Below, piece by piece: positions 22,474 to 34,075 of a DNA stretch of 64,000 nucleotides. This stretch comes from Aspidiotus rigidus (lineage: Eukaryota > Arthropoda > Insecta > Hemiptera > Diaspididae). The stretch covers positions 310,001 to 374,000 of the forward strand of contig JAVHKY010000034.1 in NCBI GenBank assembly GCA_035079385.1, written 5' to 3'. Position numbers and translations under genes: made by a program. The notes under the pieces are model-generated. The model was not told the DNA's origin, did no database searches, and saw only the letters and a program-made list of their open reading frames with translations. How positions within the stretch are numbered: the stretch's first letter is position 1; each line of letters starts with the position of its first letter.

Positions 22474-24946
22474 GCCGGGTAAGGGGGGGAAAATGGCCTT
22501 GGTCGGGAAATATTTCAAATGTCCGTCAAAATGTTGTCACCAATGAGAAAACTCGAAATCAAAAAAAATTGGACCCATCCGCTCACCCACGTGGGCTGCA
22601 GAGTGATTTTTATGCCTAAAATCTAAATGGCTATATCTCAGCCAATAATGATCGCACAGCGATGAAACTTGAGGACATTTTAGTATATGTGAACGTTCAT
22701 CCATGGTATTCTTTTCAAAAAAAAAAACCATTCATATTTTCCCTAGTTTCTAGCTATAACAAAACTTCAAACTCAAATAAAAAAAAAATCGAGGGGAGGC
22801 ACCTGGGGAAAATCGTTCATTTGAAGCGCCATACCCTCTTCTACAACATACATGTGTACCATAGTTGTCGGTGAGGTGCAAAATTCCCAAACAAATCAAT
22901 ATTTAATGAATTCTGTGATTTTTCCATGAATAGCGGGGTGAACTATGACTGCTATCGCAATAGACCGCGAGAAATCAATGGTCAATGATCGAGGTGAAAA
23001 ATACGAATTCCTCCATGAGATGAAATGGGAATGTTGATAGACCAAAAATATATTTTTAGTATTTCGTTCATCGATTTGGTCAATTCTTATGTAAACACGT
23101 CCACCGATTAGGTGGAGTACATTAGGTTGAGAAAGATAGTTGAAAAATTCTCCAGTCGCTGGAACAGTCTGAAAATAGAAGAGAAGTGAGAAAATCCAAT
23201 TTTTCACCCTGGAGGACCGTGAGTTTTGGTATATCATTCATCAAATAGGTCAGTTCTCACGTAAACATGTTAAAAAATGGTAAAAAAAAAAATCAGGGCT
23301 CTCCATGTTGAAAAAGTGGATTTTCTGAACTTGGTATTTCTAGACCGTTCCGGCAACTGGAGAATTTATTGACTAACTCGGCGGATGTATTTACATAAGA
23401 ATTGACCTTGTTGATAAACAGAATATGAAAAATCACGGTTTTCCATGTTGGAAAAGTGGATTACCTGGAGTTTTTACTATTTCCAGGGCATCCCAGAAAC
23501 TGGAGAATTTTTTGACCATTTTTTTCAAACTCAGCGGACATGTTTACATAAGAATTGAATGAATTGTGGAATGAAATACCAAAACTCACGATTCTCGAGG
23601 GTGAAAAAGTAGATTTCCCCGATTTATTGTCATTTCCTGAACATTACAGCGGCTGGAGAATTTTTTGACCATTTTTTTTCAAACTTGGCGTACATGTTTA
23701 TTTATGAATTTACCTAATTGATGAACAAAATACCAAAAACCGCGGTCCTCCAGGGTAAAAAATTAGATGTTCTCGATTATTTGTCCTTTCCTGAAGGTTC
23801 TAGCGGCTGGAGAATTTTTTGACTATTTTTTTCGGATTCGGCGGATGTATTTACATAAGAATTGACTTATTTGATGAATGATATACCAAAACTCACGGTC
23901 CTCCAGGGTAAAAAATTGGATGTTCTCAATTATTTGTCCTTTCCAGATTATTACAGCGGCTGGAGAATTTTTTGACTATTTTTTTCAAACTTGGCGTACA
24001 TCTTTACTTGGGAATTGAATGAATTGATGAATGAAATACCAAAATTCACGGTCCTCCAGGGTGAAAAAGTGGATTTTCTCTAATTTTTGTCATTTCCAGA
24101 ACGTTCCAGCGACTGGAGAATTTTTTGACCATTTGTTTCAAACTCGGCGAAAATGTTTACGTGAGAACTGACCTATTTGATGAATGAAATCCCAAACTCA
24201 TGGTCCTCCAGGGTGAAAAAGTGGATTTTCTCACTTCTTTTCTATTTTCAGACTGTTCCAGCGACTGGAGAATTTTTCAACTATCTTTCTCAATCTAACG
24301 TACTCCACCTAATCGGTGGACGTGTTTACATAAAGAATTGACCAAATCGATGAACGAAATACTAAAAATATATTTTTTGTCTATCAACATTCCCATTTCA
24401 TCTCATGGAGGAATTCATATTTTTCACCTCGAACATTGACCATTGATTTCTCGCGGTCTATTGCGATAGCAGGGATAGTTCACCCCGCTTTTCATGGAAA
24501 AATCACAGAAATTCATTAAAAAATATTGATTTTTTGGGAATGTTGCACCTCACCGCGGGCTATGGTATTCATGTATGTTGTAGTAGAGGGTATGGCGCTT
24601 CAAATGAATTATTCTCCCCGGGTGCCCCCCCCCCGATTTTTTTTTATTCGAGTTTGAGGTTTTGTTATAGCTAGAAACTAGGGAAAATATGAATGGTTTT
24701 TTTTTTTTTTTTAAAATACCATGGAGGAACGTTCACATATACTAAAATGTCCTCGAGTTTCATCGCTGTGCAATCATTATTGGCTGAGATATAGCCATTT
24801 GGATTTTAGGCCTAAAAATCACTCTGCAGCCCATGTGGGTGAGCAGATGAATCCAATTTTTCGGATTTCGAGTTTTCTCATTGGGGACAACATTTTGACG
24901 GACATTTGAAACATTTTCTGACCAAGGCCATCCCCCCTTACCCGGC
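22474..24946. mobile_element. Foldback element with ~0.8-kb inverted arms and tandem core
   Basis: Left arm 22474-23270 and right arm 24151-24946 are inverted copies, beginning GCCGGGTAAGGGGGG and ending CCCCCCTTACCCGGC. Matching landmarks include ACATTTTGACGGACAT, GGCTGAGATATAGCCA, CACCCACGTGGGCTGCAGAG and ACCGATTAGGTGGAGTAC. Between them lie six direct copies of a ~153-bp unit. There is no transposase frame. The structure (long inverted arms, internal tandem repeats) is that of Drosophila-type Foldback elements; the family is not named here. No clear target duplication could be read. Confidence 0.85.
23281..24290 (+). repeat. Six tandem copies of a ~153-bp unit
   Basis: The landmark CTGGAGAATT recurs at about 23357, 23500, 23653, 23807, 23960, 24113 and 24264, spacing 143-154 bp. 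Each unit also has AACTCGGCGGA, TTTACATAAGAATTGA and CACGGTCCTCCAGG, then a GAAAAAGTGGATTTTCT phrase. The last copies merge into the right arm. Confidence 0.85.
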
Positions 24947-24949
24947 CAC

Positions 24950-27315
24950 AGCCTTTGGAATCTCATAGCTTCTGCACAGAATGACGAGAGTAGGGAATTC
25001 TACAAGTGGGAAAAAGTCCAAGGACACCGACCAAAATGAAGTGTATTGCAAGAATCGAAGTTTTGGTACAGATAAAATTAGTCTTTACAGAGAATAATAT
25101 GTCAACAGTTTCCACTAATTACTCCAAATTGTTCCTCTTAATGGAACTTGACACCTGCACCTTTGATGGAATTGTGACCTTGAGCCATCAATCACTATTT
25201 TTTCAGGTGTCTTGAATTTCCAAGCCTCGCCACAAAGACGTCTAGGACCAGATCGACTAGCAGCTCCAACTGATCTGCGACGCTTTACATCTGGCACCGT
25301 TTCTATTGTTAGGTCGTTTTCTCATTAAATCATTGGGCTCTCATGCTTATGAAAAGGTTCGACGCTGGTTGCGCTAGGTGGCAGGTGTCAAGCCAAATCT
25401 ATAAGAAGCAAACTAGAGATTGATTGTATCTCATATTTGAAAAATTGTGTATCAACTAGACTCACTAAAGGAAAAACTATCGCACATAGCGATAAGTGGC
25501 AAATAATAACAACCGTCTGATAAATATTAATTTAGGGGTTGAAAACTCTTCTCGATAAAATTTATTCCGCCTCCGAAATATAAAAAAATACTGAGAAAAA
25601 TTGAATAAAACGTTCCTCTCGGGGAACATTATCATATATCTCGAAAATGACGCAGCATCTTTCGATCGTTGAAGCTTGATTCTCCTACGATTTTGTGTCT
25701 TCAACCTCCTACCTCATTGTTTTATTGTTATTTTCGTTTCCTTTACTCTAGATATTCCAGGCAGTTTTGATATTGGGGCGGAAAAAAAGCAGAAGCATTC
25801 AATGGGCGTCTTAATAGTGTCGCGAAAAGTGGAAGGTGCGGTGTACTAAAGTGCGAAAGCATATTACATAAAACTTTTCAGAACTCTCTGGAGAGAGAGA
25901 AAAAAAAAACAACTTACCAGGAAGCACTTGTTCGTACGCTTCTACACGACAATAATAGAACGTTAATTTTTAAAAACTTATCTAACAAAATAACCTGTCT
26001 GTAAAAGTACGCTTCTCCATTTATAAAACGTAATTGATGACTGTCGTGAGCTAAAAATTCAATATCATCACCAAACCTCAAGTTGACAGGAAATTTATAT
26101 AAAAGGACGAAGAAGTATCGACGAAAATACACACAGTTATACATCACTTCTGCAAATCCTTCGTATCACCATCAAATTCGCGTTTTTACGCTTTCTTGCG
26201 TACCCCTTGCACCTCTTCTGCCCTTAGAGATGTGCGCCGCGCCGTCTAATCTCATTCAGGAAGTGAAGGAAACGTTGATTTCATCATTGATTGACATTCT
26301 ACTGGTCTCCCATTTTCGACACGTTGTTAACGACTTCATTCACTGTAGAGAAATCGCATTCACCTTTTTAAAAATTATCGTCCGTACACTGGTTCGAAGG
26401 AAAGGATTTCTGAAAGTGACAGCTATATGCGATTTGCGTACTCACGTGAGCTTGAATGCCAATTTTCCTTCGTAAATTACATAAGCAATATTTTCCATTT
26501 GCAGGTATACAAATATATCACGTGCGGATTGTATCATGTGATGTAGTTTTTCACATTTTGATTTCCCTAATTCTGTAGATAAATACCCTTATTTCACTCC
26601 TCATTATAAATGGATCCACTTTAGCTCGTGCCCGTGCCGTTTTCTCGATAAATTGAAAAGTATTGTACTTCATTCCGTAATGCAGGAAGCAAAACGTGAA
26701 AGGATTAGCTGAAAGTGAGCGCGAAAAAAAATAATGGTTTATAGAGAGTACCGTCTAGCTCGACTGTTCCGGACAGCTTGGAGAAAAAAAAAAAGAGTTT
26801 ATGAATCTATTCTACGATTCATGAATAATGGCATATCTTTCGGGCAATTTCTTTAATACGTGGGTTGCATCGCTTTCTTGAAATAACCTCTAAAATTAAT
26901 TCGCGTTCCTCCTACGAGAGAACGCGTGATGAATTTCGTCTTGGTACACAAACCTCTTTTTGATATGAAAAATAATCGTATTCTAGAAAAAGCGTACGCC
27001 ACATACAGGCTCGATATCGTCAAAAAAGCAATCACTAGTTAGCAACTTGTCATAAAACCCTTCACCAACATCCTTATTTCCTATCACCCACTGCATGAAT
27101 AGTTATAGAACAGAAATGAATAGCACGGAGGGGCGAAATAAAGTCTCGAGAATCACAACCGCCGTTGTCCATTGACAATTATGGATACATGCAGCTGCTT
27201 GCGGTCCGGAGCCATTCCAACTAGTACAGTGGCAAACTGTGAATATTTGACGAAAAACTGCTAATAATAATACTATAGGCAACAATTTAATATTTTTTGA
27301 AAATTGCTGAAGTGA
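24950..27315. other. No recognised gene or element
   Basis: Includes a 130-residue plus-strand open frame at 26083-26475 with no recognisable motif and no splice support; I do not call it a gene. Confidence 0.35.
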
Positions 27316-27318
27316 GAT

Positions 27319-27612
27319 TGGTCGTATCTAGAAGTATATTTTGCGCTGATTTCAGAACCGTTTCCCGTTTTTTGATGGGAGGTCGCGTTTTCTTGTCACC
27401 TACCACTTTGTTTAGTTGCCGCGCATCGTCGCGAGATGAAGCGTTCCTTATCGAGCGTTGATGCCCTCGATAAAGTACGCTTTGTCTCGCGACGATGCGC
27501 GGCAACTAAACAAAGTGACAGCAAGAAATGGCAACCTCCTATCAGAAAACGGAAAACGGTTCTGAAATCAGCGCAAAAAATACCTCTACTCGTAGATACA
27601 ACCTATCTAGTT
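27319..27612. repeat. Long imperfect palindrome (~290 bp hairpin)
   Basis: Two arms of about 120 bp face each other around a ~45-bp centre. The inner part is perfect over about 32 bp, starting ACTTTGTTTAGTTGCCGCGC on the left and ending with its complement on the right. The centre itself folds further (TTATCGAG with CTCGATAA). The outer arms are about 80-85% matched by eye. Short open frames in it are by-products of the symmetry. Confidence 0.8.
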
Positions 27613-27789
27613 GGTACACTGAGCATTCATACCTCGATAAAATTTCTAAGATGGGAAGCCCCTTGAAATTTGCCATAGGGGGTGCACGGAGGAAATTGTA
27701 GAGGTACCACCGCCTCCTCCCCCGGTGAAATAAGGGTGAGAAATGTTGGTGTTATGAAGGAATATACTCGCGAAGAGTAAAGAGACAAA

Positions 27790-27950
27790 TACAAGAACCG
27801 CAATAAAATCACATGACCGAGCGCTTTCGGCTAAACAGCCATTCTAAAGGTATAGAAAGCGACTGAACCCAACGGGCACAATATTTGCCATCAAACTTGC
27901 AAAAATTAGGTGACCAACAGGCGTTCAACGGGTCGAAAAATTCGTCACTC
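27790..27950 (-). pseudogene. Penelope-like remnant: RT piece fused to terminal repeat
   Basis: The minus-strand translation FFDPLNACWSPNFCKFDGKY matches FFDLLRVCWTPNFCKFEGKF of the intact element at 34-36.5 kb. It then jumps directly to a sequence like that element's terminal repeat (GGGTTCAGTCGCTTTC, then GGCTGTTTAGCCGAAAGCG). About 1.1 kb of the element is therefore deleted between them. Confidence 0.7.
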
Positions 27951-27959
27951 CCTACCTCG

Positions 27960-28100
27960 CTTATGCAAGGGAGAGGGTATTGCGAACAATTTCGGCACAT
28001 TTTTTCTGGATAAAATTCAAAAACGGATTGACTCTATGAATGTTGGTGCTCTTGGGGTCGATTTTATATACTTTGACTCTCCTGAATACAAATATGTTAT
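27960..28100 (+). pseudogene. Possible LINE-type coding fragment
   Basis: The plus strand reads ANNFGTFFLDKIQKRIDSM, then a valine- and phenylalanine-rich stretch. NxFxxFFxxKIxxI is a phrase seen just upstream of the RT domain in many LINE polyproteins. Nothing else of such an element is recognisable nearby, so this is weak. Confidence 0.25.
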
Positions 28101-28775
28101 TACTTTTCAGGTCCGACCGCGAGGAGTGCCCCAAATTTCAAATCAATATCCCCCCACGTTATATGCCGGTACTGTACTTTATTTACCGTTAATGCACTTC
28201 GTGTGTTGTGTCACTATGTAGTAAGCCAATTAGCGTTACATAGAAGACACCACGTGGAGGTTAGCTTACTTGTCTTCCATCCACCCTAAGGAGGGTTTCG
28301 TCATAATTCATGAAAAATTCACGGTGCTCCACAGTCTGGACACTCCTCTACCTCGCGGGGAGGCAGCAGCTTTCTCTGTAAATATTATATCAGACTCGAA
28401 TTCTTCAATCGCGGAAGCGCAAACGGGGCAATGATGAATAGACCGGTGCTGTCGTTTCCTTGGACATTTCCTTCTGTAATGAGGCTCTCCTTACACTTCC
28501 CTATCCGCAGTACTCCTATTAAAAGAGCACAGCTGTCGCTGAGAACGTTTAAGGCGACCTCGTGCTTTCACTTTGGGCCGAAATCCTAGGTCATGAAACC
28601 TAACTGCGACCTCAGAACCAACAACTATTACCTCATCACGTGGTTTAAGAAGAGGCTCTCACGCGACTCCTGACTCATCTCATGCTTCTTGAATCTCCGT
28701 ATACGTTCAGATCGCGAGATAGCAGATAGAAAACTGGATTCGTGTGAACTCGGCTTAAAAACGTACAGTACCGCA
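28101..28775. other. No recognised gene or element
   Basis: Higher-GC stretch with a minus-strand open phrase (CPVCASAIEEFESDI) near 28400. I could not identify it. Confidence 0.3.
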
Positions 28776-29089
28776 ATACAGGATGGGGCAGAAAGATGTT
28801 ACCAGTTAGTTGGGAGTTTGCGCTAAATCTGTCGTAGCGCGAAAACGCAAAACGTCTGACGTATAGTTTAAATGTACGAATTTTGTATCTTAATTTTATC
28901 TTTAATTTGAGCCGGACCCGAAGTTTCTACGACTTTTCTGAGCTGAGTTATGGACCGAAATGTGCCGAAAATTCACCAAATCGTCAATCGTTAGGGTTCC
29001 CAAAATAGGGCTTGAAAATTAATTAATTTACAGTAAACTGAATTTCGAAAATTTTAATAATCAAATTATTGTTTCTTAAGTGAATTTCG

Positions 29090-29690
29090 ATGGGAAGAAC
29101 GAAAAAAATACTAAAAACCCTAAGAAGTACCAAAATGAGTCAATGGGCCCAAAAAGGGTCAAAATTTCCCCAAGGTGGAAAATCGTTCAAACTTTTGAAT
29201 TGTAAATCGATTTTTAAGTGGAATTTCGCGCTGAGTCCGAAAAAAATGTTTAAAAAATTCTTCGAAGCACCGAAACGGGTTAATGGGCCCAAAAAGGGTC
29301 AAAATTTCGCCAAATTGTTCAAACTTAAAAATTTTAATTCAATTTTCAAGTGGAATTTTGCGCTGAGTTCGAAAAAAATGCTCACAGAGTTCTTCAATGC
29401 ACCAAAAAGGGGTTAATGGGCCAAAAAAGGGCCAAAATGTTCCCAAATTGAAAAATCGTTCAAACTTTCAAATTTTAATTCGATTTTCAAGTGGAATTTC
29501 GCGCTGAGTCCAAAAAAAAGGCTGAAATAATATTGGAAGCACCAAAATGGGTTGATGGGCTCGAAGAGAATCAAAATTCCTCCAAGATTGCGTAATCTTC
29601 AAATGTTGTTTTCAATTCTGGAGTAAATTTTTGCGCCGAGTCCAAAAAAAATACTGAAATGGCCCTAGATGATCTCCAAAATGAAAAATC
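29090..29690 (+). repeat. Left subterminal array, ~140-bp units
   Basis: TGGGCCC or its variant recurs at about 29144, 29284, 29417 and 29555, with GAAGCACCRAAAYGGGTTAA, AAAAAGGGTCAAAATTT and GCGCTGAGTCCGAAAAAAA in each unit. Confidence 0.8.
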
Positions 29691-29739
29691 AAAAATTTTC
29701 ATTCTGCAGTAAAATTTGTTGATTCAGGGGGTGGAAGGA

Positions 29740-31260
29740 ATATCGACAAGTTCGTCTTCCGTTGAGTGCTTGCAGAGTGAGAGATCGACTAGCGTCGGGT
29801 GACAGATCCGAAAGAGGAAATTGCGGAAATTCTCCTCATTTGGGGATTGGAGGGAGACGACAAATTCGTCTAGCGAGAGATCGACAAGGGCCCTGCGTAT
29901 GATCAAAGCGGGAAAAAGTGTGAAAACTCACGTTGTTTTCGTCAAAGAACGCAAAGTTGGTCTTCTGTTGCGTGCTTACAATGAGAGATCAACTGACGCC
30001 CTACCAATGAGCGAAGTGGGCCAAACTGCAAATACTCCTTGATTGAGGCAATGGGAGGGTACCGCGAATTCGGCCTTGCTCGTGATGAGCGATCAGCTAC
30101 AGCTCACCGCGAGCTCATGACGAAAGACCAGCTTCACAGTATCGTTCCTTCCTTCGTGGGAATCTATATACGAGAATTTTCTCGCATCCGACTGCCTCCG
30201 TCAAACCCGGGACATTGATCGTTTTCTCACCGCGAGCTTCAGTGAAGAAAAACGAGCTTCACAGTATCATTCCCACCCTTGCGCGAAAGTACGAGAATTT
30301 TCTCGCATCCGCCCGCCTCTATCAAACACGGGGCCTCGATCGTTTTCTCACCGCGAGCTCATGACGAAAGACGAGCTTCACCGTAACATTCCCTTCCTCG
30401 CGCGGACCTACAAGAATTTTCTCGCATCCGCCTCTATCGAATACGGGCCTTGATCCTTCTCTCACCGCGAGCTCATGACGAAAGACGAGCTTCACAGTAT
30501 CGTTCCTTCCTCGCGCGAAAGTACGACAATTTTCTCGGATCCGGTGCCTTATCGAACGTAGGGCCTTGATCGTTCTCTCACGGCAAGCTTAGTGAACAAT
30601 GGCTCGGGATATCCTTCCCAGCACTGGCTGTGGAAACGAGAATTTTCTCGAATTCACCTGCCTATATAGGGGGCTGTTACAGTTCTCTCCTGGCGAGGTC
30701 ACTCTGGAACGCGATCTTCGCGGTATGTTTTTCACCATTGCCTGAAACAACGAGAATTTTCACGTACTCACCCAATTAGATCAAAAACAGGGCTCCAACT
30801 GGTCTCTCACCGCGAGCTCATGGAAGACAACAATCTTCCTAGTACCCTTCCCTACTTCGCGGGTCTCCACGGGAAATTTTTCGGATTTATCCGCCTTTAT
30901 TGAACAGGGGGTCCTACCCGATCTCTCACCGCAAACTCATAACAGAAGATAATCTTAAGGACATCATTCCCTTCAGCGGGTGAAGCCCCGAGCAATTCCG
31001 GGCATTCGTCTGCCTCAATCAAATACTGAACTGTAGCTGATATCTCATCACGAGCAAGACCAAATTCGCGGTATCATACCTCCCATTGGCTAAATCTAGG
31101 AGTTTTTGCACTGCTTCAAACATAAGTGGGACTTTCATCGCGGGCACGCAACAGAAGACCAACTTTGCGGTATCATACCTTCCTTTGCCTGAAACAACGA
31201 GAGTTTTCGCACTTTTTCCCACCCGCGACCAATCTTTTGTTCTCGCGGAGCTCGATTCCT
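29740..31260. repeat. Central array, ~115-123-bp units
   Basis: Units carry CTCACCGCGAGCTCATGACG, AAGACGAGCTTCACAGTATC, GTTCC and CGAGAATTTTCTCGCATCCG. The landmark CTCACCGCGAGC is at about 30103, 30226, 30347 and 30461, with weaker ones after. The GAGAATTTTCTC core is itself a palindrome. Diverged copies of the same satellite occur at 44640-45250. Confidence 0.8.
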
Positions 31261-31329
31261 ATGAGAACCAAATGAAATTGAAAAGACTAAGCGATTTTCC
31301 AAGTTGGTAAAATTGTCATCGTTTTTGGG

Positions 31330-31735
31330 CACTTGCACACATTTTGGTGCTTCGGAAAATTATTCAACAGTTTTTTTTTTACAACTAAGCACACAATTTT
31401 ACCCTAGAATCAAGAGAAACTTTGAAGATTGGGCAATTTTTTTCGTTTTGGAGAAATTTTGACCCTTTCTGGGCCCATAAGCCCATTTTGGTGCTTCGCA
31501 GAATTTTTTAACAGTTTTATTCAGATTCAGCGCTAAATTTTATCTCAGAATCGAGAAAAACATCGAAGATTAAGCGATTTTATCATTTTGGGGAAATTTT
31601 GACCCTTTTTGGGCCCATAAGCCTATTTTGGTGCTTCGCAAAATTTTTTAACAATCTTATTCAGATTCAGCGCTAAATTTTACTCTAGGATCGGGGAACA
31701 CTTTGGAGATTACGCGATTTTTTCAATAGGAAAAT
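31330..31735 (-). repeat. Right subterminal array, inverted ~140-bp units
   Basis: Mirror image of the left subterminal array: GACCCTTTTTGGGCCCATAA and TTTTGGTGCTTCGCARAATT recur about 140 bp apart. Confidence 0.8.
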
Positions 31736-32159
31736 ATTGTCTTTCGGTAATTCACAACTTTGGGAACCCCTGCTGTGAAATTACGGCACATTCTGGTGCA
31801 TAACTCGGCTCAGAAAAGTCGTAGAAACTTCGGATGTGGCTCAAATTAAAGATAAAATTGAAATAGAAAATTCGTACATTTAAAGTATATGTCTGACGTT
31901 TTGCGTTTTCGCGCTACGACAGATTTAGCGCAAACTCCCATCTAACTGGTAACATCTTTCTGCCCCACCCTGTATAACGTTTAATTGACCGGTACAGTAC
32001 GGGTATATAACGTTTTATTCACGGGTACAATACCAGTATAATTATAATCACTTCGTTCAAAAAATATGTTTTTTCCTCAAAAAAACATGTTTTTTCATAA
32101 TCGGGAATTCGGGAGTATTTTAGAGGTGAGAACGGGAATTGGGAACGGGAATTCCCCGT

Positions 32160-32690
32160 CCAAACACTGCCTTGATGACGTCATGAACCCATGATATCAT
32201 GACCACGAACCCTAGCGATGTTATTACGTCACCATCCCAACCTTGAGATACATCACACATACACTTTTGTAATTTTATCAACCCATGACGTCATCACTCA
32301 TAACCTCAGGAATGTCATTGAACTGTGACGTCATCACCCTGAAGAATGAATTATCCACGTTTGTGACGTCACTGACTCATGATTATTGTCCGCAACTCTA
32401 ACCATGCTGTTGTCATGAAGTTTTGACATCATCACCACCAACCTCAACGACCTTACTGTCATCATCCCAACCTTGAGACATACAGTACACACTTTTATGG
32501 CGTCATCAACCCTAACCTTGATGACGTAATCAACCTCAAAATCATCAGCCCCAACCTTCGTGACGTTATCATCTTTTGACACCGGTACCTTCAATCTTGG
32601 GACGAAAATATTTTCGTGACGTCATCATCATCAAGACATAATAATACATTATGTATACACTTTCGTGACGTCGACCCGTGCCGTAATCAC
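32160..32690. repeat. TGACGTCA-rich repeat array (inverted relative to 16.8 kb)
   Basis: CATGACGTCATCA, GTGACGTCATCACC, TTTGTGACGTCACTGACTC and TTCGTGACGTCATCATC phrases with CCCAACCTTGAGACATA, the reverse complement of the 16.8-19.9-kb units. No gene within it. Confidence 0.7.
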
Positions 32691-32699
32691 TAGCGCTGT

Positions 32700-33123
32700 A
32701 TATTTTAAGTGAAGAGAAAGTTTGCCGGTCACCCCCTCCAGAAGAGGGATATACACATCAAGAGGGGTGGTGATCGACCAGACGAGTTGGAACTACGTAA
32801 TTCCGAAGGTAGGTTGAGCGCGCGTTTGAGAGATGAAAGACAAAGGCTGGAAATAGATCGCTGCAAGTGAGCAGAGGAACTGGACCGGATATCTACATAG
32901 AAGTCATCTATATTGGGTTCGAAGCTTCAGTATCTAATTATTGTCATTAAGGTTCGAACCAGCCAAGAAAAACTGAGTACTGACGGTAGTTACAGAAGTT
33001 GTGACTCATTACCTATGACAGCTGATGACAAGGACAACTTGGAAAAAATACACAGTAATGGATGAGTTTTGAAGCATTGATTCTTCTTTACCACCAATAA
33101 ACGATAATAATTGTGGAGCTTAA
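32700..33123. other. No recognised feature; probable 3' flank of the minus-strand gene
   Basis: Lies downstream (in gene direction) of the stop codon at 33124-33126. I saw no AATAAA on the minus strand close to the stop, so the transcript end is not placed. Confidence 0.35.
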
Positions 33124-33608
33124 TCAAACTTTCAAGCAGTGGGGCGCTTTACATTTATCTACTACCAAATTGACGTTTTTACTTAGGTTCTCTAAATATA
33201 ATTTTCTCGTCTCATAATCGCGGATATATACAAATACTATACGAGAGTTGTAAGATCTGGATATAAAATACTCGGCTGATGGACCACTTTTCTTTACGGG
33301 TTCGACGGAACAGTACAACATCCATTCTTGGTAAGTGGTCTCGGTATCAGATTTCTCCTTAATCTTCCGAATGTCGATCTCAAATTTTTCGCAATTTTCA
33401 TCGAAGAGATCAAAGTCTGTTAAGTAGGTCACCTTATTTTCGATATCAGAGGAACTGAAAACAGACGTGCAAATCCGAAATTTCATCGATTTCGGAAGAC
33501 TGCAGATAGGATCTTCGTAATCTTGAACAGCTAAAAAGCAAGAGAAAGGGTTGTAGACAAAATAATTATACAATATCGTGAAAATTTCTTCTACACCACT
33601 ATCTAGGG
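33124..33608 (-). CDS. Terminal exon of an unrecognised three-exon gene
   Basis: Read on the minus strand, the acceptor TGATTTTTTGATAAG precedes CCCTAGATAG. The exon completes a phase-1 codon and encodes about 160 residues: LDSGVEEIFTILYNYFVYNP, then CFLAVQDYEDPICSLPKSM and YQEWMLYCSVEPVKKSGPS, ending KAPHCLKV and TGA. It is rich in aromatic and charged residues, without a signal peptide or membrane segment. I do not recognise the family. It joins in phase to the exon ending at 36748; the intron between them is where the Penelope-like element sits. Confidence 0.6.
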
Positions 33609-33647
33609 CTTATCAAAAAATCAACATTTTTGTAATAATCTGCATTG

Positions 33648-33659
33648 TCTTTTTAAACT
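33648..33659. repeat. 12-bp target site duplication, left
   Basis: TCTTTTTAAACT, identical to 36663-36674, immediately outside the Penelope-like element. Confidence 0.85.
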
Positions 33660-34075
33660 ACACAAGAGGAGTGTACACCCGAAGGTGTAGCAAATTATAT
33701 TGAACCACAAGAAAATCAGCCGCTAAACGTTTTCGGTTAAACAACCATCATCGCTCCGTAAACGAAAGCGACTGAATCCAACATCAACAAAGACAGAGGG
33801 AGTTAACCAGAAGATCATGATTTAACCAGCGAGTCATCGAAGTTTGAATCATTCTCATATACTAGCTCAATCAGACCCTCTTCAGGAATGAACCTGTTTA
33901 AAACCGTGAAGTCTTCGTTATTCCGGTGTCGTATGATTTCTATATTTTCCAAAGCCAGCCGTTTAAAATACGAGTTCTTCCTATGGAGGAGGATACCAGA
34001 GCCTTCCTTGAATTTATGGCCACTCTCGAGTGGATGATCAGCAAAAGCCGAATCACCCAAATTACCCTTCTCCCA
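33660..34075 (-). repeat. Left pLTR, inverted copy of the element's 3' end
   Basis: Reverse complement of 36211-36626, starting ACACAAGAGGAGTGTACACC. It carries the last ~86 codons of the GIY-YIG domain in antisense plus the 3' untranslated end. Compared with the right copy it has Pro for Leu in ADHLLESGH and Lys for Glu in LLHRENSYF. The inner end overlaps the first ~15 codons of the main reading frame. Confidence 0.9.
33726..33754 (-). ncRNA. Hammerhead-like core, left pLTR copy
   Basis: Inverted duplicate of the motif at 36532-36560; see that entry. Confidence 0.3.

Larger units (their letters stand above)
28777..31974. mobile_element. 3.2-kb TIR element with TA target site and nested tandem arrays
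   Basis: Ends CAGGATGGGGCAGAAAGATG (from 28779) and, from the right, CAGGGTGGGGCAGAAAGATG (to 31972), each flanked by TA. The terminal inverted repeats run for about 225 bp, including GTTTGCGCTAAATCTGTCG and AGCGCGAAAACGCAAAACG. Inside each end is an array of ~140-bp units, in mirror orientation (29090-29690 and 31330-31735), and the middle is an array of ~115-123-bp units. No transposase frame. The TA site and CAGGGTG terminus suggest a Tc1/mariner-type mobiliser. Confidence 0.85.

Noticed and set aside
26083..26475. 130-codon plus-strand frame
   Set aside because: No motif, no splice sites, and no sign of homology that I can recognise.
28310..28440. Minus-strand phrase with CPVC followed by acidic residues, considered as a zinc-knuckle of a retroelement
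   Set aside because: Only one CxxC pair and no neighbouring domain; not enough to call.
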